Both the position numbers and the translations under genes were made by a program. Source: JACKCR01 sp041390305 (lineage in GTDB: Bacteria; Eisenbacteria; RBG-16-71-46; CAIMUX01). From it: a stretch of DNA of 64,000 nucleotides. Below are positions 44,791 to 53,869 of the stretch, one piece after another; positions within the stretch are counted from its first letter, which is position 1, and the number at the start of each line of letters is the position of its first letter. The notes under the pieces are model-generated. The model was not told the DNA's origin, searched no databases, and worked only from the letters and a program-made list of their open reading frames with translations. The stretch lies in assembly GCA_041390305.1 (NCBI GenBank), contig JAWKQE010000025.1, forward strand, positions 26,883 through 90,882, in the 5' to 3' direction.

Positions 44791-47526
44791 GTGAAGTCGC
44801 CGGGCAGAAGAGACACGGGATCCGCTCCAAGGGACGAGGGCCGAGGCGGTCCTGGAGGTCCTCGTGGTCCCGCGGCGGCCGGACCGTCGGCGCGTGCACT
44901 CGCCTGGATCGCCTGGATCGGCGGGAGCGCGCTTCTCACCGAGCTCGACCTCATCCGTGTCTTCGATGCGATCGTCGGCCCCAGCGCCGCCTACGCACTC
45001 GTCGGCCTCGCGCTCTTCGGGATCTCACTCGCGGGCGTCGGTGTCGCGCTCCGTCCGAGTTGGGGGACGCTCTCTCCGCGGGGGATCACGCTCGCGCTGG
45101 GAGGGACACCCGTCCTCCTCTGGTGCGTTCTTCGCTACGTTCCGTTCTCCATCGCTCGCATTCCCGGCGAGCCTGTGCTCCAGGTCGTCTCGTTCACCGT
45201 GCTCGCCGTGGCGCTCCTCCTTCCCTTCTTCCTCAGCGCACTCGCCGTCGTCGGGCTCCTCTCCCGTGGATCCGTGCGCGCGGTGTACGCGGCGGATCTG
45301 GCCGGGTCTGCGCTCGGGCCGTGGCTCCTGCCGTTCCTACTTCCGTGGACCGGACCGGCGGGCGTCCTGCTCACGCTGACGGGTGGGCACATCCTCGCGG
45401 CCACGCTGCTCGCACCGGCGGACGGAGGACCGGCGCCCGGTCGGAGCGGGTGGTCTCCGCGTCGCGTAGGCGGAGGGCGGGGAACTTCGTCGAAGTCGCG
45501 CCGGGCAGCGGACTCGGGCGAACCCGAGACACGGCACGAACCGTCTCGCCCGGCATCACCGCCGCCCGCTGAGACCGGACACTCTCCGCTTCGGGTCGGT
45601 GGAAGCCAGGCATCACCGGCGGGGTCGCCCCTGACTCGAACCGTCCTCCCGCTCCTGGGGTTGGCTGCGCTCGTCGTCGCACTATCGGGGCGGCTCGCCT
45701 CCTGGGACGTTCCGAACCACGCCGAGAAGCGCGGCGCCGAGGAAACCGAACTCCGCACCCTCGCCGAGTTCCGACGTTGGGATCCGGTCTCCAAGATCGA
45801 GGTCGTTGATCTCACGGAGCACGACCCACGAACGGGCGCGGTACTTCCAGGCACCGGGCGCAAGCTGATCAGCTACGACGGGGGCGCACAGAGCAGCCAC
45901 ATCTATGCGTTCGATGGAGACTACGGCGCCCTGCGTGCAGACCTTCCCGAGCACGTTCTCGATCACTTCTGGCAGCGTGGGATTCTGGCCGCACCCTGGT
46001 TCTTCCGGGATCAAGGCGCGCGCATCTTCGTCGCGGGATGCGCGGGCGGACAGGAGGTGACCGCGGGCCTCCTCTTCGGCGCGCGGGAGATCGTGGCCGT
46101 CGACCTGGTGCCGACCGTGATCGAACTCGGCACGGAACGGTACGCGGACTACAACGGCGGCATCTTCCTCGATCCGCGCGTCCACTACCGGCGGGCCGAG
46201 GCGCGCACGGAGCTCGCGCGGAGTTCCGGGGACTTCGACGTCATCCAGATCTTCAGCTACCACAACTCGTCGCGCGTCGCGGCGGGATCGCTCGCATTGA
46301 AGGCGTTCTACCTCCGGACCGCGGAGACCTACCAGCTCTGCATGGAGTCGCTCTCGCCGAACGGGATCCTCCAGATCCACCAGGCCTTCTTCCCCCGCGT
46401 CGTGACGACGCTCGCGAAGGCGTGGGCGGAGCTCGGCGGCACGGATCTCGAACGCCACGTCCTGATCTACGGACGCGACCAGGTGGAGGATCACTACACC
46501 ATCCTCTTCAAGCGATCCCCCTGGACCGAGGACGAAGTTCGCGAGGTCGATTCGTTCCTCCTCGCCGATTTCCCGAGCGAACCCTGGCGCTACGAACGGA
46601 TCGAGTCACCGGTGGACCGTGGGGGCAGCTTCCTCCCCGACGAGATCTACGACGCTCCCCTCTCCGCGGAACTCCGGGATCAGGCTGCCTACCGGATCAC
46701 CCCGGTGACGGACGACGATCCGTTCTCGCACTGGCTCCGGAAGGGATGGGGCCGGATCGCGCCCACGCGTGCGGGGTTCGCGACGGAGTCCGAGGCCGTC
46801 CTCCTCAACGAAGTGATCCCGAGCCACGTGCCACTGCCTCGCGACATCGCCCACCTCGTCGTGCTCACGGTCCTGGGCGTGCTCGTGAGCGCGATCGCGT
46901 TCGTCGTCGCCATGGTCACGGAGCGGAGGACGGTTGCGCGTGAGTCGGCGGCGTCGGCGGGGACAGCGGAGACGCCGGATTCGACCCTGCGCCCCGGCGC
47001 GTTCTCGCGGAACGCGTACTTCTATCTCGTCGGCCTCGCGTTCATCGGGGTCGAGTGGACGCTCGTCCAGTTCGCGATGCGTCTCGTGGCGGAGCCGATC
47101 CCGGCGTTCGGTGCCGCGCTCGCGGTGGTGCTGGTCGGCTCGGCCCTCGGCAGCCTCGCGTCGTCGCGGCTTTCTGCGCGGTTCGTCTTTCCGGCCCTTG
47201 TCGTGCTCGGTGTGCTCCTCTTCGCGTTCTATCCGGCCGTGTTCCCGACGCTCTGGGACGATCCGATCGGGGTCCGCCTCGCCGTCTTCGTGCTCGCGGC
47301 GCTCCCGCTCTCGTTCTGTCTCGGCTTCCCGTTCCCGAGCGGACTCGTCCTCCTGCGAAACACGCGCGAGGTGGCGGCGGCCTGGGCGCTCAACGGCGCG
47401 GCCAGCGTGACCGGGAGCGTGCTCGTGGCCTGGCTCTTTGCTTCGATCGGAATGTCCGCAACGGGTGGGATCGCGCTCGCAGTCTACGGACTCGCGGCGC
47501 TCGCGTTCGCGCGGATGTCGCGGTAG
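44791..47526 (+). CDS. Large polytopic membrane protein with a spermidine-synthase-like domain
   Basis: A ~911-residue protein. About six N-terminal transmembrane helices, a Ser/Pro/Arg-rich cytoplasmic loop of ~75 residues, and one more helix lead into a soluble Rossmann domain with FVAGCAGGQEVTAGLLFGA and IVAVDLVP. About six C-terminal helices follow. The layout is that of membrane-spanning spermidine-synthase homologues. The catalytic Asp-Ser-Thr-Asp-Pro region is replaced by IFSYHNSS, so aminopropyl transfer is doubtful. The start is uncertain: GTG at 44791, or TTG at 44731 in the same frame. It lies between the dapA and dapF genes on the opposite strand. Confidence 0.75.
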   Translation: MKSPGRRDTGSAPRDEGRGGPGGPRGPAAAGPSARALAWIAWIGGSALLTELDLIRVFDAIVGPSAAYALVGLALFGISLAGVGVALRPSWGTLSPRGITLALGGTPVLLWCVLRYVPFSIARIPGEPVLQVVSFTVLAVALLLPFFLSALAVVGLLSRGSVRAVYAADLAGSALGPWLLPFLLPWTGPAGVLLTLTGGHILAATLLAPADGGPAPGRSGWSPRRVGGGRGTSSKSRRAADSGEPETRHEPSRPASPPPAETGHSPLRVGGSQASPAGSPLTRTVLPLLGLAALVVALSGRLASWDVPNHAEKRGAEETELRTLAEFRRWDPVSKIEVVDLTEHDPRTGAVLPGTGRKLISYDGGAQSSHIYAFDGDYGALRADLPEHVLDHFWQRGILAAPWFFRDQGARIFVAGCAGGQEVTAGLLFGAREIVAVDLVPTVIELGTERYADYNGGIFLDPRVHYRRAEARTELARSSGDFDVIQIFSYHNSSRVAAGSLALKAFYLRTAETYQLCMESLSPNGILQIHQAFFPRVVTTLAKAWAELGGTDLERHVLIYGRDQVEDHYTILFKRSPWTEDEVREVDSFLLADFPSEPWRYERIESPVDRGGSFLPDEIYDAPLSAELRDQAAYRITPVTDDDPFSHWLRKGWGRIAPTRAGFATESEAVLLNEVIPSHVPLPRDIAHLVVLTVLGVLVSAIAFVVAMVTERRTVARESAASAGTAETPDSTLRPGAFSRNAYFYLVGLAFIGVEWTLVQFAMRLVAEPIPAFGAALAVVLVGSALGSLASSRLSARFVFPALVVLGVLLFAFYPAVFPTLWDDPIGVRLAVFVLAALPLSFCLGFPFPSGLVLLRNTREVAAAWALNGAASVTGSVLVAWLFASIGMSATGGIALAVYGLAALAFARMSR

Positions 47527-47530
47527 GCGA

Positions 47531-48409
47531 TCAGGCGCCGGCCGTGGCGTCCAGGTCGACCTCACCGCGAAAGACACGCCGGGCGGGGCCGGAGAGGAAG
47601 GCGTCGTCCGCCTCCTCCCAGACGCGGAAGACCGCGCCGCTCGCGCTCTGGAGCGCGACCGAGGGCACTCCGTCCCGGGCGCGGATGTGGGTTCCCACCG
47701 CGAGTAGACCAGAGCCGCAGGCGAGCGTCTCCCCTTCCACGCCGCGCTCGAAGGTGCGGACGTAGAAGCGGCCTTCGGCCGGCTTCACGCTCACGACGTC
47801 GACGTTCGCGCCGGCGGCCCCGAGCGACGGATGCGCCCGGAAGATCGGCGCCCAGCGGTCGAGGTCGAAGCTCCGTGCGTCCTCCGCCACGAGGACGAGA
47901 TGCGGGACGCCGGAGTCGAACAGCGTGGGTGGTTCGAGGAGGCCGAGCGTCGACGCGAGCCCGACGATCTCGCTCGGGCAGTCGTGACGCCGCGGGATCG
48001 GATGCGCGACGGCGTAACGATCCGAGCCCGGTTCGCCATCACGGCACGCACGGACGAGGACGTCGGACAGACGGAAGCGAACGACCGCGTCCTCCGGACG
48101 CTCGCCCAGGAGCACGGCCGCGACGCAGCGCGCCCCGTTGCCGCAGTACTCGGCCCGGCCCCCATCGGAGTTCCAGTAGTCGGCCGCCGCGTCGAGCTCC
48201 GCGTCGTCCGCGTGGAGACGGTCGCCGGTCCGGAGGTAGAGCAGACCGTCGCCTCCGATTCCGTGATGACGATGGAGGAGGCGCCGGATCGTCTCGGTGT
48301 CGGGGGCGGGAGATGGTGCACGGAGGAGGACGAAGTCGTTGCCTGCCCCGTCGAGTTTCTCGAACGGGACGACTCGCGCATTGCCGGTGTGCGGCGGTGT
48401 CTTCGTCAT
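47531..48409 (-). CDS. dapF: Diaminopimelate epimerase DapF
   Basis: A 292-residue cofactor-free epimerase turning LL- into meso-diaminopimelate. The two catalytic Cys are in EYCGNGARCVA and ETLACGSGLLA, with EKLDGAGNDFVLL at the N-terminus and SGVPHLVLVAED between them. The ATG overlaps the stop of the upstream Ig-like lipoprotein gene (ATGA). It converges with the spermidine-synthase-like gene, whose stop is only a few bases away. Confidence 0.93.
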   Translation of the reverse strand: MTKTPPHTGNARVVPFEKLDGAGNDFVLLRAPSPAPDTETIRRLLHRHHGIGGDGLLYLRTGDRLHADDAELDAAADYWNSDGGRAEYCGNGARCVAAVLLGERPEDAVVRFRLSDVLVRACRDGEPGSDRYAVAHPIPRRHDCPSEIVGLASTLGLLEPPTLFDSGVPHLVLVAEDARSFDLDRWAPIFRAHPSLGAAGANVDVVSVKPAEGRFYVRTFERGVEGETLACGSGLLAVGTHIRARDGVPSVALQSASGAVFRVWEEADDAFLSGPARRVFRGEVDLDATAGA

Positions 48410-49710
48410 GGAAGCGAATCCTCCACGGCCGGCTCGGGAGGCAGCGGACGGAGAAGCGTCTCCCCTTCCGGCAGCCTCAGCGAGATCTCGAGTTCGTCGA
48501 GGACACGTAGAGGCAGGACCTCGAGTGCGAACGGGTACCGCCCCATCGCCTCTCCCATGCTGCGCTCCGCGTTCTGGTCCGTGTCCCGGTACGCACGCAC
48601 ACGATAGATCCCCGGGTCGACTTCCGCGAAACGGAAGTCCGGCCCGGAGGTCTCGCTCACGAGCGAGTCTCCCGTGACGAGTTCGACGCGGATCGGCTGC
48701 GCGCAGAGAAGACTGTCGTCCTTCGCGCGCGTCTCGAGCCGCACGAACTCGGCCATCTCCCGTTCGATCCGGATCGAGTCCGCAACGGTGAGCGTTCCGC
48801 GGCCGCGTTGCCGTGCGTCATACTCACCGGAGAGCCATTCGAGGAGTGAGTCCCGCTCCGCGCGCACCATCTTCAGCACCGCTCCGGGTGCGGCGGCCAG
48901 GCAGAGAGAATCGACGACCGTGCCTTCGATCGTTCCCGGCTCCTCGGACTCGGCGAGGAAGATCTCGATCTCTTCGAGTACACCGCTGCTGTCCGGGATC
49001 ACGACCGGCTCTTCCACGCAGGCCCAACGGTCCGGCAGCGGCTGAAAGCTTCCGTCCTTGTCCCGGTCGTAGAAGGCGCAGATGCGGAGCGGCGTCTCCG
49101 CGGGAAGGAAGTCGATCGCGAACGTGCCGTCGGTGTTCGTCTGCCCGAAGCGGATCGGATCCGGCGGGTAGTACGACTCGGTCGTGTCCGGCGGCCCGTC
49201 TTCCCACGGCCAGACGTAGAGGAAGAGACCGCCGGGCTTGAACCGGCCGCCGTGGAGCTGTCCCGAGGCGGTGCCGGGATCGAGCGCGGACCCGGTGCTG
49301 AACGGCCAGGACCACGGGTTCCCCATCTTCCGGCCGCGGCGATCGGAAGCGTCCCCGCCCAGGAGTCCGACGTAGGTCGTCGCGGTGTCGAGCGGCGCCG
49401 TGAGGAGGAAGGTGAGCGTATCGGCTTCCCACTCGATCGAGCGGAACTCGACCGGAGGCGTGATCCGGAACGCTTCCTCCACCGTCCGCTTCTTCATCGG
49501 CTCGCTGAAGACGATCGCGAGGCTGTCGGTCGGCACGACCAGGGTCGCGGCCGAATCCGGCGAACTCTGGGTGACGAACGGATCCGTCTCGTCGGCCGGC
49601 CCTCCGCTCGGTGCCCGCATGTTCGCGCAACCGACGACGAAGCCGGACGCCAGCACCGAGGCCAGGAACCCCGCCGCTACGAGCGCGAGGAGCGGCGTCT
49701 TGCGTGCCAC
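48406..49710 (-). CDS. Ig-like-domain (Big_5) lipoprotein
   Basis: A ~434-residue lipoprotein. From GTG at 49710 it reads MARKTPLLALVAAGFLASV and reaches a lipobox ending VVGC around residue 27. Next comes a bacterial Ig-like (Big_5) domain, starting APSGGPADETDPFV and containing AIVFSEPMKKRTVEEAF. Further beta-rich modules with repeated carboxypeptidase-regulatory-like features follow (YDRDKDGSFQPLPDRW, YRDTDQNAERSMGEA). This layout is common in FCB-type lipoproteins of unknown role. A GTG at 49779 overlapping the argF stop would add 23 residues; the later start is preferred for its clean signal peptide. Confidence 0.75.
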   Translation of the reverse strand: MARKTPLLALVAAGFLASVLASGFVVGCANMRAPSGGPADETDPFVTQSSPDSAATLVVPTDSLAIVFSEPMKKRTVEEAFRITPPVEFRSIEWEADTLTFLLTAPLDTATTYVGLLGGDASDRRGRKMGNPWSWPFSTGSALDPGTASGQLHGGRFKPGGLFLYVWPWEDGPPDTTESYYPPDPIRFGQTNTDGTFAIDFLPAETPLRICAFYDRDKDGSFQPLPDRWACVEEPVVIPDSSGVLEEIEIFLAESEEPGTIEGTVVDSLCLAAAPGAVLKMVRAERDSLLEWLSGEYDARQRGRGTLTVADSIRIEREMAEFVRLETRAKDDSLLCAQPIRVELVTGDSLVSETSGPDFRFAEVDPGIYRVRAYRDTDQNAERSMGEAMGRYPFALEVLPLRVLDELEISLRLPEGETLLRPLPPEPAVEDSLP

Positions 49711-49775
49711 TGCCGCCGCGGCTCCACGGCTCTCCCCGGGGAGCCCGCCGGTATCCAGACCTCGACGTCCCTCTC

Positions 49776-50699
49776 TCACCGATTCGACATCGCGTGGACG
49801 AGGATCGCCTTCTGCGCGTGGAGCCGGTTCTCGGCCTGGTCGAAGACGATCGAGTTCGGTCCGTCCATCACCTCGTCCGTGATCTCTTCCCCACGGTGCG
49901 CGGGCAGGCAGTGCATGACGAGGCACTTGGAGTCCGCCTTGGCCAGGAGCTTCGCGTTGAGCTGATAGGGCGGGAAGACCTCACGCCGCTTTGCCGCTTC
50001 CTCTTCCTGTCCCATGCTCGTCCAGGTGTCGGTGTAGATGACGTGCGCACCTGCGACCGCTTCCTCTGCCGAGCGGGTGATCCGGGCCTGTCCCCGTCCC
50101 TCCATCTGGATCGCTTCGACCAGATCGGTGTTCGGGTCGTACCCTTCCGGCCCCGCGAACCAGAAGTCGATGTCGTAGGAGCGGCAGGCGTTGAGCCAGG
50201 AGTGGACCATGTTGTTGCCGTCGCCGAGATACGCGACCTTGATCCCGTCGAGGGGCACGCCCTTCTCGGAGATGCTGAGGAGGTCCGAGAGAACCTGGCA
50301 GGGGTGTGTCTGGTCCGTGAGTCCGTTGATGATCGGAATCGACGAAGCCTTGGCGAGCTGGACGACGTCGTTCTGGTCGAAGGTGCGGATCATGATGCCG
50401 TCGAGGAACCGGCTCATCACGTGGCCGATGTCGTAGATCGACTCGCGCTTCCCGAACCCGATCTCCTTGTCCGTGATGTAGACCGCGTTCCCACCGAGCT
50501 GGTACATGCCCACCTCGAAGGAGAGCCGCGTCCTTAGGCTCGGCTTGTGGAAGACGAGGCCCAGGACCTTGTTCTTCAGCCGGGGTTCGAAGATGCCTTC
50601 CTTGACCTGGGCCTTCATCGTCTTGGCCAGATCCAGCAGGTGGTCGATCTCGTCGCGGCCAAAGTCGGCGAGCGTGATGAAGTCACACTTGTTCGGCAT
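49776..50699 (-). CDS. argF: Ornithine carbamoyltransferase ArgF
   Basis: A 307-residue transcarbamylase making citrulline from ornithine. It has the carbamoyl-phosphate loop KPSLRTRLSFEVGM, HPCQVLSDLL, YLGDGNNMVHSW, and the ornithine-binding HCLPAHRGEEIT. Length is typical. GAAGGAG precedes the ATG at 50699. The stop lies at or within the start region of the Ig-like lipoprotein gene. Other arg genes are not in view. Confidence 0.93.
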   Translation of the reverse strand: MPNKCDFITLADFGRDEIDHLLDLAKTMKAQVKEGIFEPRLKNKVLGLVFHKPSLRTRLSFEVGMYQLGGNAVYITDKEIGFGKRESIYDIGHVMSRFLDGIMIRTFDQNDVVQLAKASSIPIINGLTDQTHPCQVLSDLLSISEKGVPLDGIKVAYLGDGNNMVHSWLNACRSYDIDFWFAGPEGYDPNTDLVEAIQMEGRGQARITRSAEEAVAGAHVIYTDTWTSMGQEEEAAKRREVFPPYQLNAKLLAKADSKCLVMHCLPAHRGEEITDEVMDGPNSIVFDQAENRLHAQKAILVHAMSNR

Positions 50700-51278
50700 C
50701 GTCAGGGCTCCTTCGGCCAGGGCGGGATCTCGTCCCACCGAAGCCGTGTGTTTGGGATCCGGGCGCGGAACGTCGGCCATCTCCTTTTCCGCCCACGGGT
50801 TCGGGTGCCTCTCCCGAACCCCGGCGGGGGCCCTTGGATCCCGGGCAAATCGCGGAGGAGCATATACCCCCTGGGCGCTCGACGGAAGGCGCTCATCTCG
50901 CTCTCGGGACACATGCGGCGTCGTCTGCCGGTCCCGCGGGCTCCTTCGGGTGGCACGTGGCGGGGTCTACGTCCCCCCGGGCTCCTTCCGATTTCGAGGG
51001 ACGAAATCTCCAGGAGTCCGGGGGGACTCAGGGGGCGGGGGTGCTCAGAGGAGGGGGCCGGAGGCGAGGCGGTCGGGATGTTGGAACGAAACCGCGTGCG
51101 GTGGCGGAGCGAGATCGCGGGTCGTCTTCGCTTGGAGGTTTGGGGGCGTGGTGCGGGGTTGGGATGTCGTGTGGGGTTGGGGCGTTTGTTGGGGCGCCCT
51201 TGGGGCGTTGCGAGCGCGTTGTCGGTGTCTGCGGGTCGGTCGGTGGGGCGAGCGATCTCGACGTCGACTCCCCCGGGC
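50700..51278. other. Long intergenic stretch with G-rich tracts
   Basis: About 580 bases between argF and a lipoprotein gene, with no convincing gene on either strand despite several long open frames. Two clusters of G tracts on the plus strand (51020-51057 and 51143-51205) stand out. The argF promoter should lie here but could not be pinned down. Confidence 0.5.
51020..51205 (+). repeat. Clustered G tracts (possible G-quadruplex former)
   Basis: The first cluster has four runs of five or six G separated by 5, 1 and 11 bases. The second, from 51142, has seven runs of three to five G with spacers of 2-9 bases. This sits upstream of argF on its template side and downstream of the neighbouring lipoprotein gene. 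Confidence 0.5.
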
Positions 51279-51716
51279 TCAATCCGGGGAGAACCGGATC
51301 GGGTCGAAGTCCGTGACGGCTGGGAGGATGATGAGGCCGTCGACGGCCATGCCGGTCGCGACTCCGACGTAGCGGAGGAAGTTGCGCGGGGCTTCGATCG
51401 ACTGGATCTCGTCCTTGTCGATCGTGATCGTGCGCGCGTCCGCCTGGGAGAAGGCATCGTTGTTCTCCCCGACCACGATGCAGAGGGCGGAGTCCGGCTC
51501 GGAGACGAATCCGTGGTACTTGCCTTGGAAGACCTCGCCGCTCGTCGTGGTGACGGTGAGGAGCTCGCCCTCGTCGACCACGAGGCCGTTCGGGCCTACT
51601 TCCCGAGGAAGCTGTCCGTCGAGTGCGGCACCGAGGTAGTAACCAGCGACGGTTCCGCAGCCGCTGTTCGCGGCGAGGAGGAGGGCGATGGCGACCACGA
51701 ACAGATTTCTCGGCAT
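51279..51716 (-). CDS. Small predicted lipoprotein, unknown function
   Basis: A 145-residue protein with a lipoprotein signal (MPRNLFVVAIALLLAANSGC, modified Cys at 20). The mature part begins with a glycine-rich hydrophobic stretch, followed by a compact beta-rich region (VDEGELLTVTTTSGEVFQG, ARTITIDKDEI) that could be an SH3- or Sm-like barrel. No family recognised. GGAGAGAC precedes the ATG. It is divergent from the histidine kinase gene. Confidence 0.72.
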   Translation of the reverse strand: MPRNLFVVAIALLLAANSGCGTVAGYYLGAALDGQLPREVGPNGLVVDEGELLTVTTTSGEVFQGKYHGFVSEPDSALCIVVGENNDAFSQADARTITIDKDEIQSIEAPRNFLRYVGVATGMAVDGLIILPAVTDFDPIRFSPD

Positions 51717-51874
51717 GTCTCTCCAGTGGACGGAGGATCAACCCTGTGGACCAGGCGGCCTGACGAGAGGCCCGGACCGGATTGGGGCACCTGCCTCGAT
51801 TATGGCCGAGGAGCCCGATTCTGGCGAGCCAGGCGTGCTCAGGGAGCGACAGGTATCTGCCGATAGGGATAGGT

Positions 51875-53665
51875 ATGTCTGATTCCTCTGCCTCCACGGA
51901 AGCGTGCCGCAACCGGATCCTCGTCGTGGACGATGAGGAGACGATCCGGCACGTCCTCGTGTCCTGTCTCGCCGACTTCGGAGACATCGTTTCCCTAGGC
52001 TCCGCGGAAGAAACCCTCCGCGTGCCGGCCGACGAGCCGCCGCCGGCGGTGGCGCTGCTCGACATCGTCCTGCCGGGGATGACCGGGATCGAACTCCTTC
52101 CGCTGTTGAAACAACGGTGGCCGGACGTGGAAGTGATCATGATGACGAGCCACGCCTCCGTGGACTCGGCGATCGGGGCGATTCGGGCCGGGGCGTACGA
52201 CTACATCCACAAGCCGTTCGAGGACCTGAGCGACGTCGAGAGCGTCGTGACGCGCGCGCTGGAGAAGCGCGACCTCCGGCTCAGCAACCGGCACCTCGTC
52301 GCGGACCTCGAGCGGCGGAACGCGCAGCTCGCCGCCGCGGTCCGTCGGCGCGACGCGCAGGTCGCGGCCGGAAAGGCCATGGGCGGGACCGACAGCCTCG
52401 CAGAGCTCCTCGACCTGTTCGTCGATCTGGTCGGTCGCGAGCTGGAAGTGGATCGGGTGTCGCTCATGCTCGTCGACGAACAGACCGGGACGATGCAGAT
52501 CGCCGCGGCCCTGGGACTCCCGAAGGAGATCGTGACCGGCACCCAGACGAACGTGGGAGTCGGCGTCGCTGGGACGGTGGCACTGACCGGCACCACCCTG
52601 CTCGTCCAGGACACCCAGGCGCACCCGGAACTCGAGGGCGGGAGACCGGAGCTCTCGAACTCCTTCCTCTCCGCGCCGATCAAGCTCAGCATTCCGATCA
52701 AGGCCCAGGAGAACGTCCTCGGCGTGATCAACCTGACGCAGCGACGGACGAATGCGCCGTTCTCCACCGAGGACCAGGACTACGTGGAGGGGCTTGCGGG
52801 GCAGGCCGCGGTCGCGATCCAGCGGGCACGCCATCTGGAATCGCTGCGTGAGGCGCACGATGTTCTGGAGGCGCGCGTTCGGCAGCGAACCCTGGAGCTG
52901 GAAGACGCCAAGGAGGCGGCGGAGTGTGCCGTCCGGTCGAAGAGCCTCTTCTTCACGAACATGTCCCACGAACTCCGCACTCCGATGCACGCGATCCTGA
53001 GCTACGCAAACTTCGGAACGCTCAAGGCCAAGTCAGCAGAGCGGACCAAACTGCAGCAGTACTTCGAGCGGATCGAGTCCGCCGGAGGCAAGCTCCTCGA
53101 GATGGTGGACGACCTACTCACCCTCTCCAAGTTCGAGATGGGAAAGATCACCCTCGAGTTCGCGGAGTGCTCCCTCGACGCCCTCGTGGCCGATGTCCTC
53201 CTCTCCTATCAGAACAGAATGGATGCGGACTCGATCCGGCTCGGACTCGACGTCGACGGCTCCGCGGACGTCCTCGCGGACCACATGCTGCTCGGGCGGG
53301 TGTTCCAGCGCCTCCTCGAGAACGCGATCCAGTTCACGCCGGAAGGCGGCCAGATCCACGTCGAGGTGAAGAGCGACCGCGACCGGGTCACCGTCTCCGT
53401 GCGGGACTCTGGTCCGGGGCTGCCCGAGCATGAACTGAAAGAGGTGTTCGACAGCTACTCCCAGTCGCGCGCGACGAGAGATGGCGCTGAGGGAAGCGGC
53501 CTCGGCCTCGCCATCTGCCAGGACGTCGTGGTCGCGCACCAGGGACGGGTCTGGGCGGAGAACAGCCCTGAGGGAGGGGCGATCTTCGCGTTCTCTCTCC
53601 CCCGTTTCCGCGCGAACCAGGCTCCAGACGACGAGTCGGAGGACCCGACCCGGATCGCCGTCTAG
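51875..53665 (+). CDS. Response regulator-GAF-histidine kinase hybrid
   Basis: A 596-residue cytosolic sensor kinase. Residues ~12-130 are a receiver domain (ILVVDDEE, phosphoacceptor Asp in LLDIVLPG, MMTSHAS, HKPF). A short coiled coil leads to a GAF domain (~170-320, with IPIKAQENVLGVINL). Then comes HisKA with the phosphorylatable His in FFTNMSHELRTP (~364-375), and an HATPase with LLENAIQFTPEGG, VRDSGPGLP and GAEGSGLGLAI. The receiver is at the N-terminus, so a partner phosphodonor is expected elsewhere. Start chosen for a GGGATAGG ribosome site. Confidence 0.9.
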   Translation: MSDSSASTEACRNRILVVDDEETIRHVLVSCLADFGDIVSLGSAEETLRVPADEPPPAVALLDIVLPGMTGIELLPLLKQRWPDVEVIMMTSHASVDSAIGAIRAGAYDYIHKPFEDLSDVESVVTRALEKRDLRLSNRHLVADLERRNAQLAAAVRRRDAQVAAGKAMGGTDSLAELLDLFVDLVGRELEVDRVSLMLVDEQTGTMQIAAALGLPKEIVTGTQTNVGVGVAGTVALTGTTLLVQDTQAHPELEGGRPELSNSFLSAPIKLSIPIKAQENVLGVINLTQRRTNAPFSTEDQDYVEGLAGQAAVAIQRARHLESLREAHDVLEARVRQRTLELEDAKEAAECAVRSKSLFFTNMSHELRTPMHAILSYANFGTLKAKSAERTKLQQYFERIESAGGKLLEMVDDLLTLSKFEMGKITLEFAECSLDALVADVLLSYQNRMDADSIRLGLDVDGSADVLADHMLLGRVFQRLLENAIQFTPEGGQIHVEVKSDRDRVTVSVRDSGPGLPEHELKEVFDSYSQSRATRDGAEGSGLGLAICQDVVVAHQGRVWAENSPEGGAIFAFSLPRFRANQAPDDESEDPTRIAV

Positions 53666-53869
53666 CCACGGCCCGTCCGCGCGATCGCAGCCGTTGGAGA
53701 GCCTCGTTCGAGAAGAGGGAACGGCCAAGTTGCGAAGTAGGCGCGAGCTCCGGTAAGCCCACGCCCCTTCCCCCAACTCGGATCGTCGGGAACCGTGATC
53801 AGTGCTTCCGGCACCTCCACTCCTACACCGAGGAGCACAGGATGCACGACCGCGTCACCGCCCAAGACC

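Noticed and set aside
50702..51457. A 251-codon minus-strand open frame in the G-rich intergenic region
   Set aside because: Pro/Arg-rich, overlaps the lipoprotein gene out of frame, and has no ribosome site or family similarity; likely a by-product of base composition.
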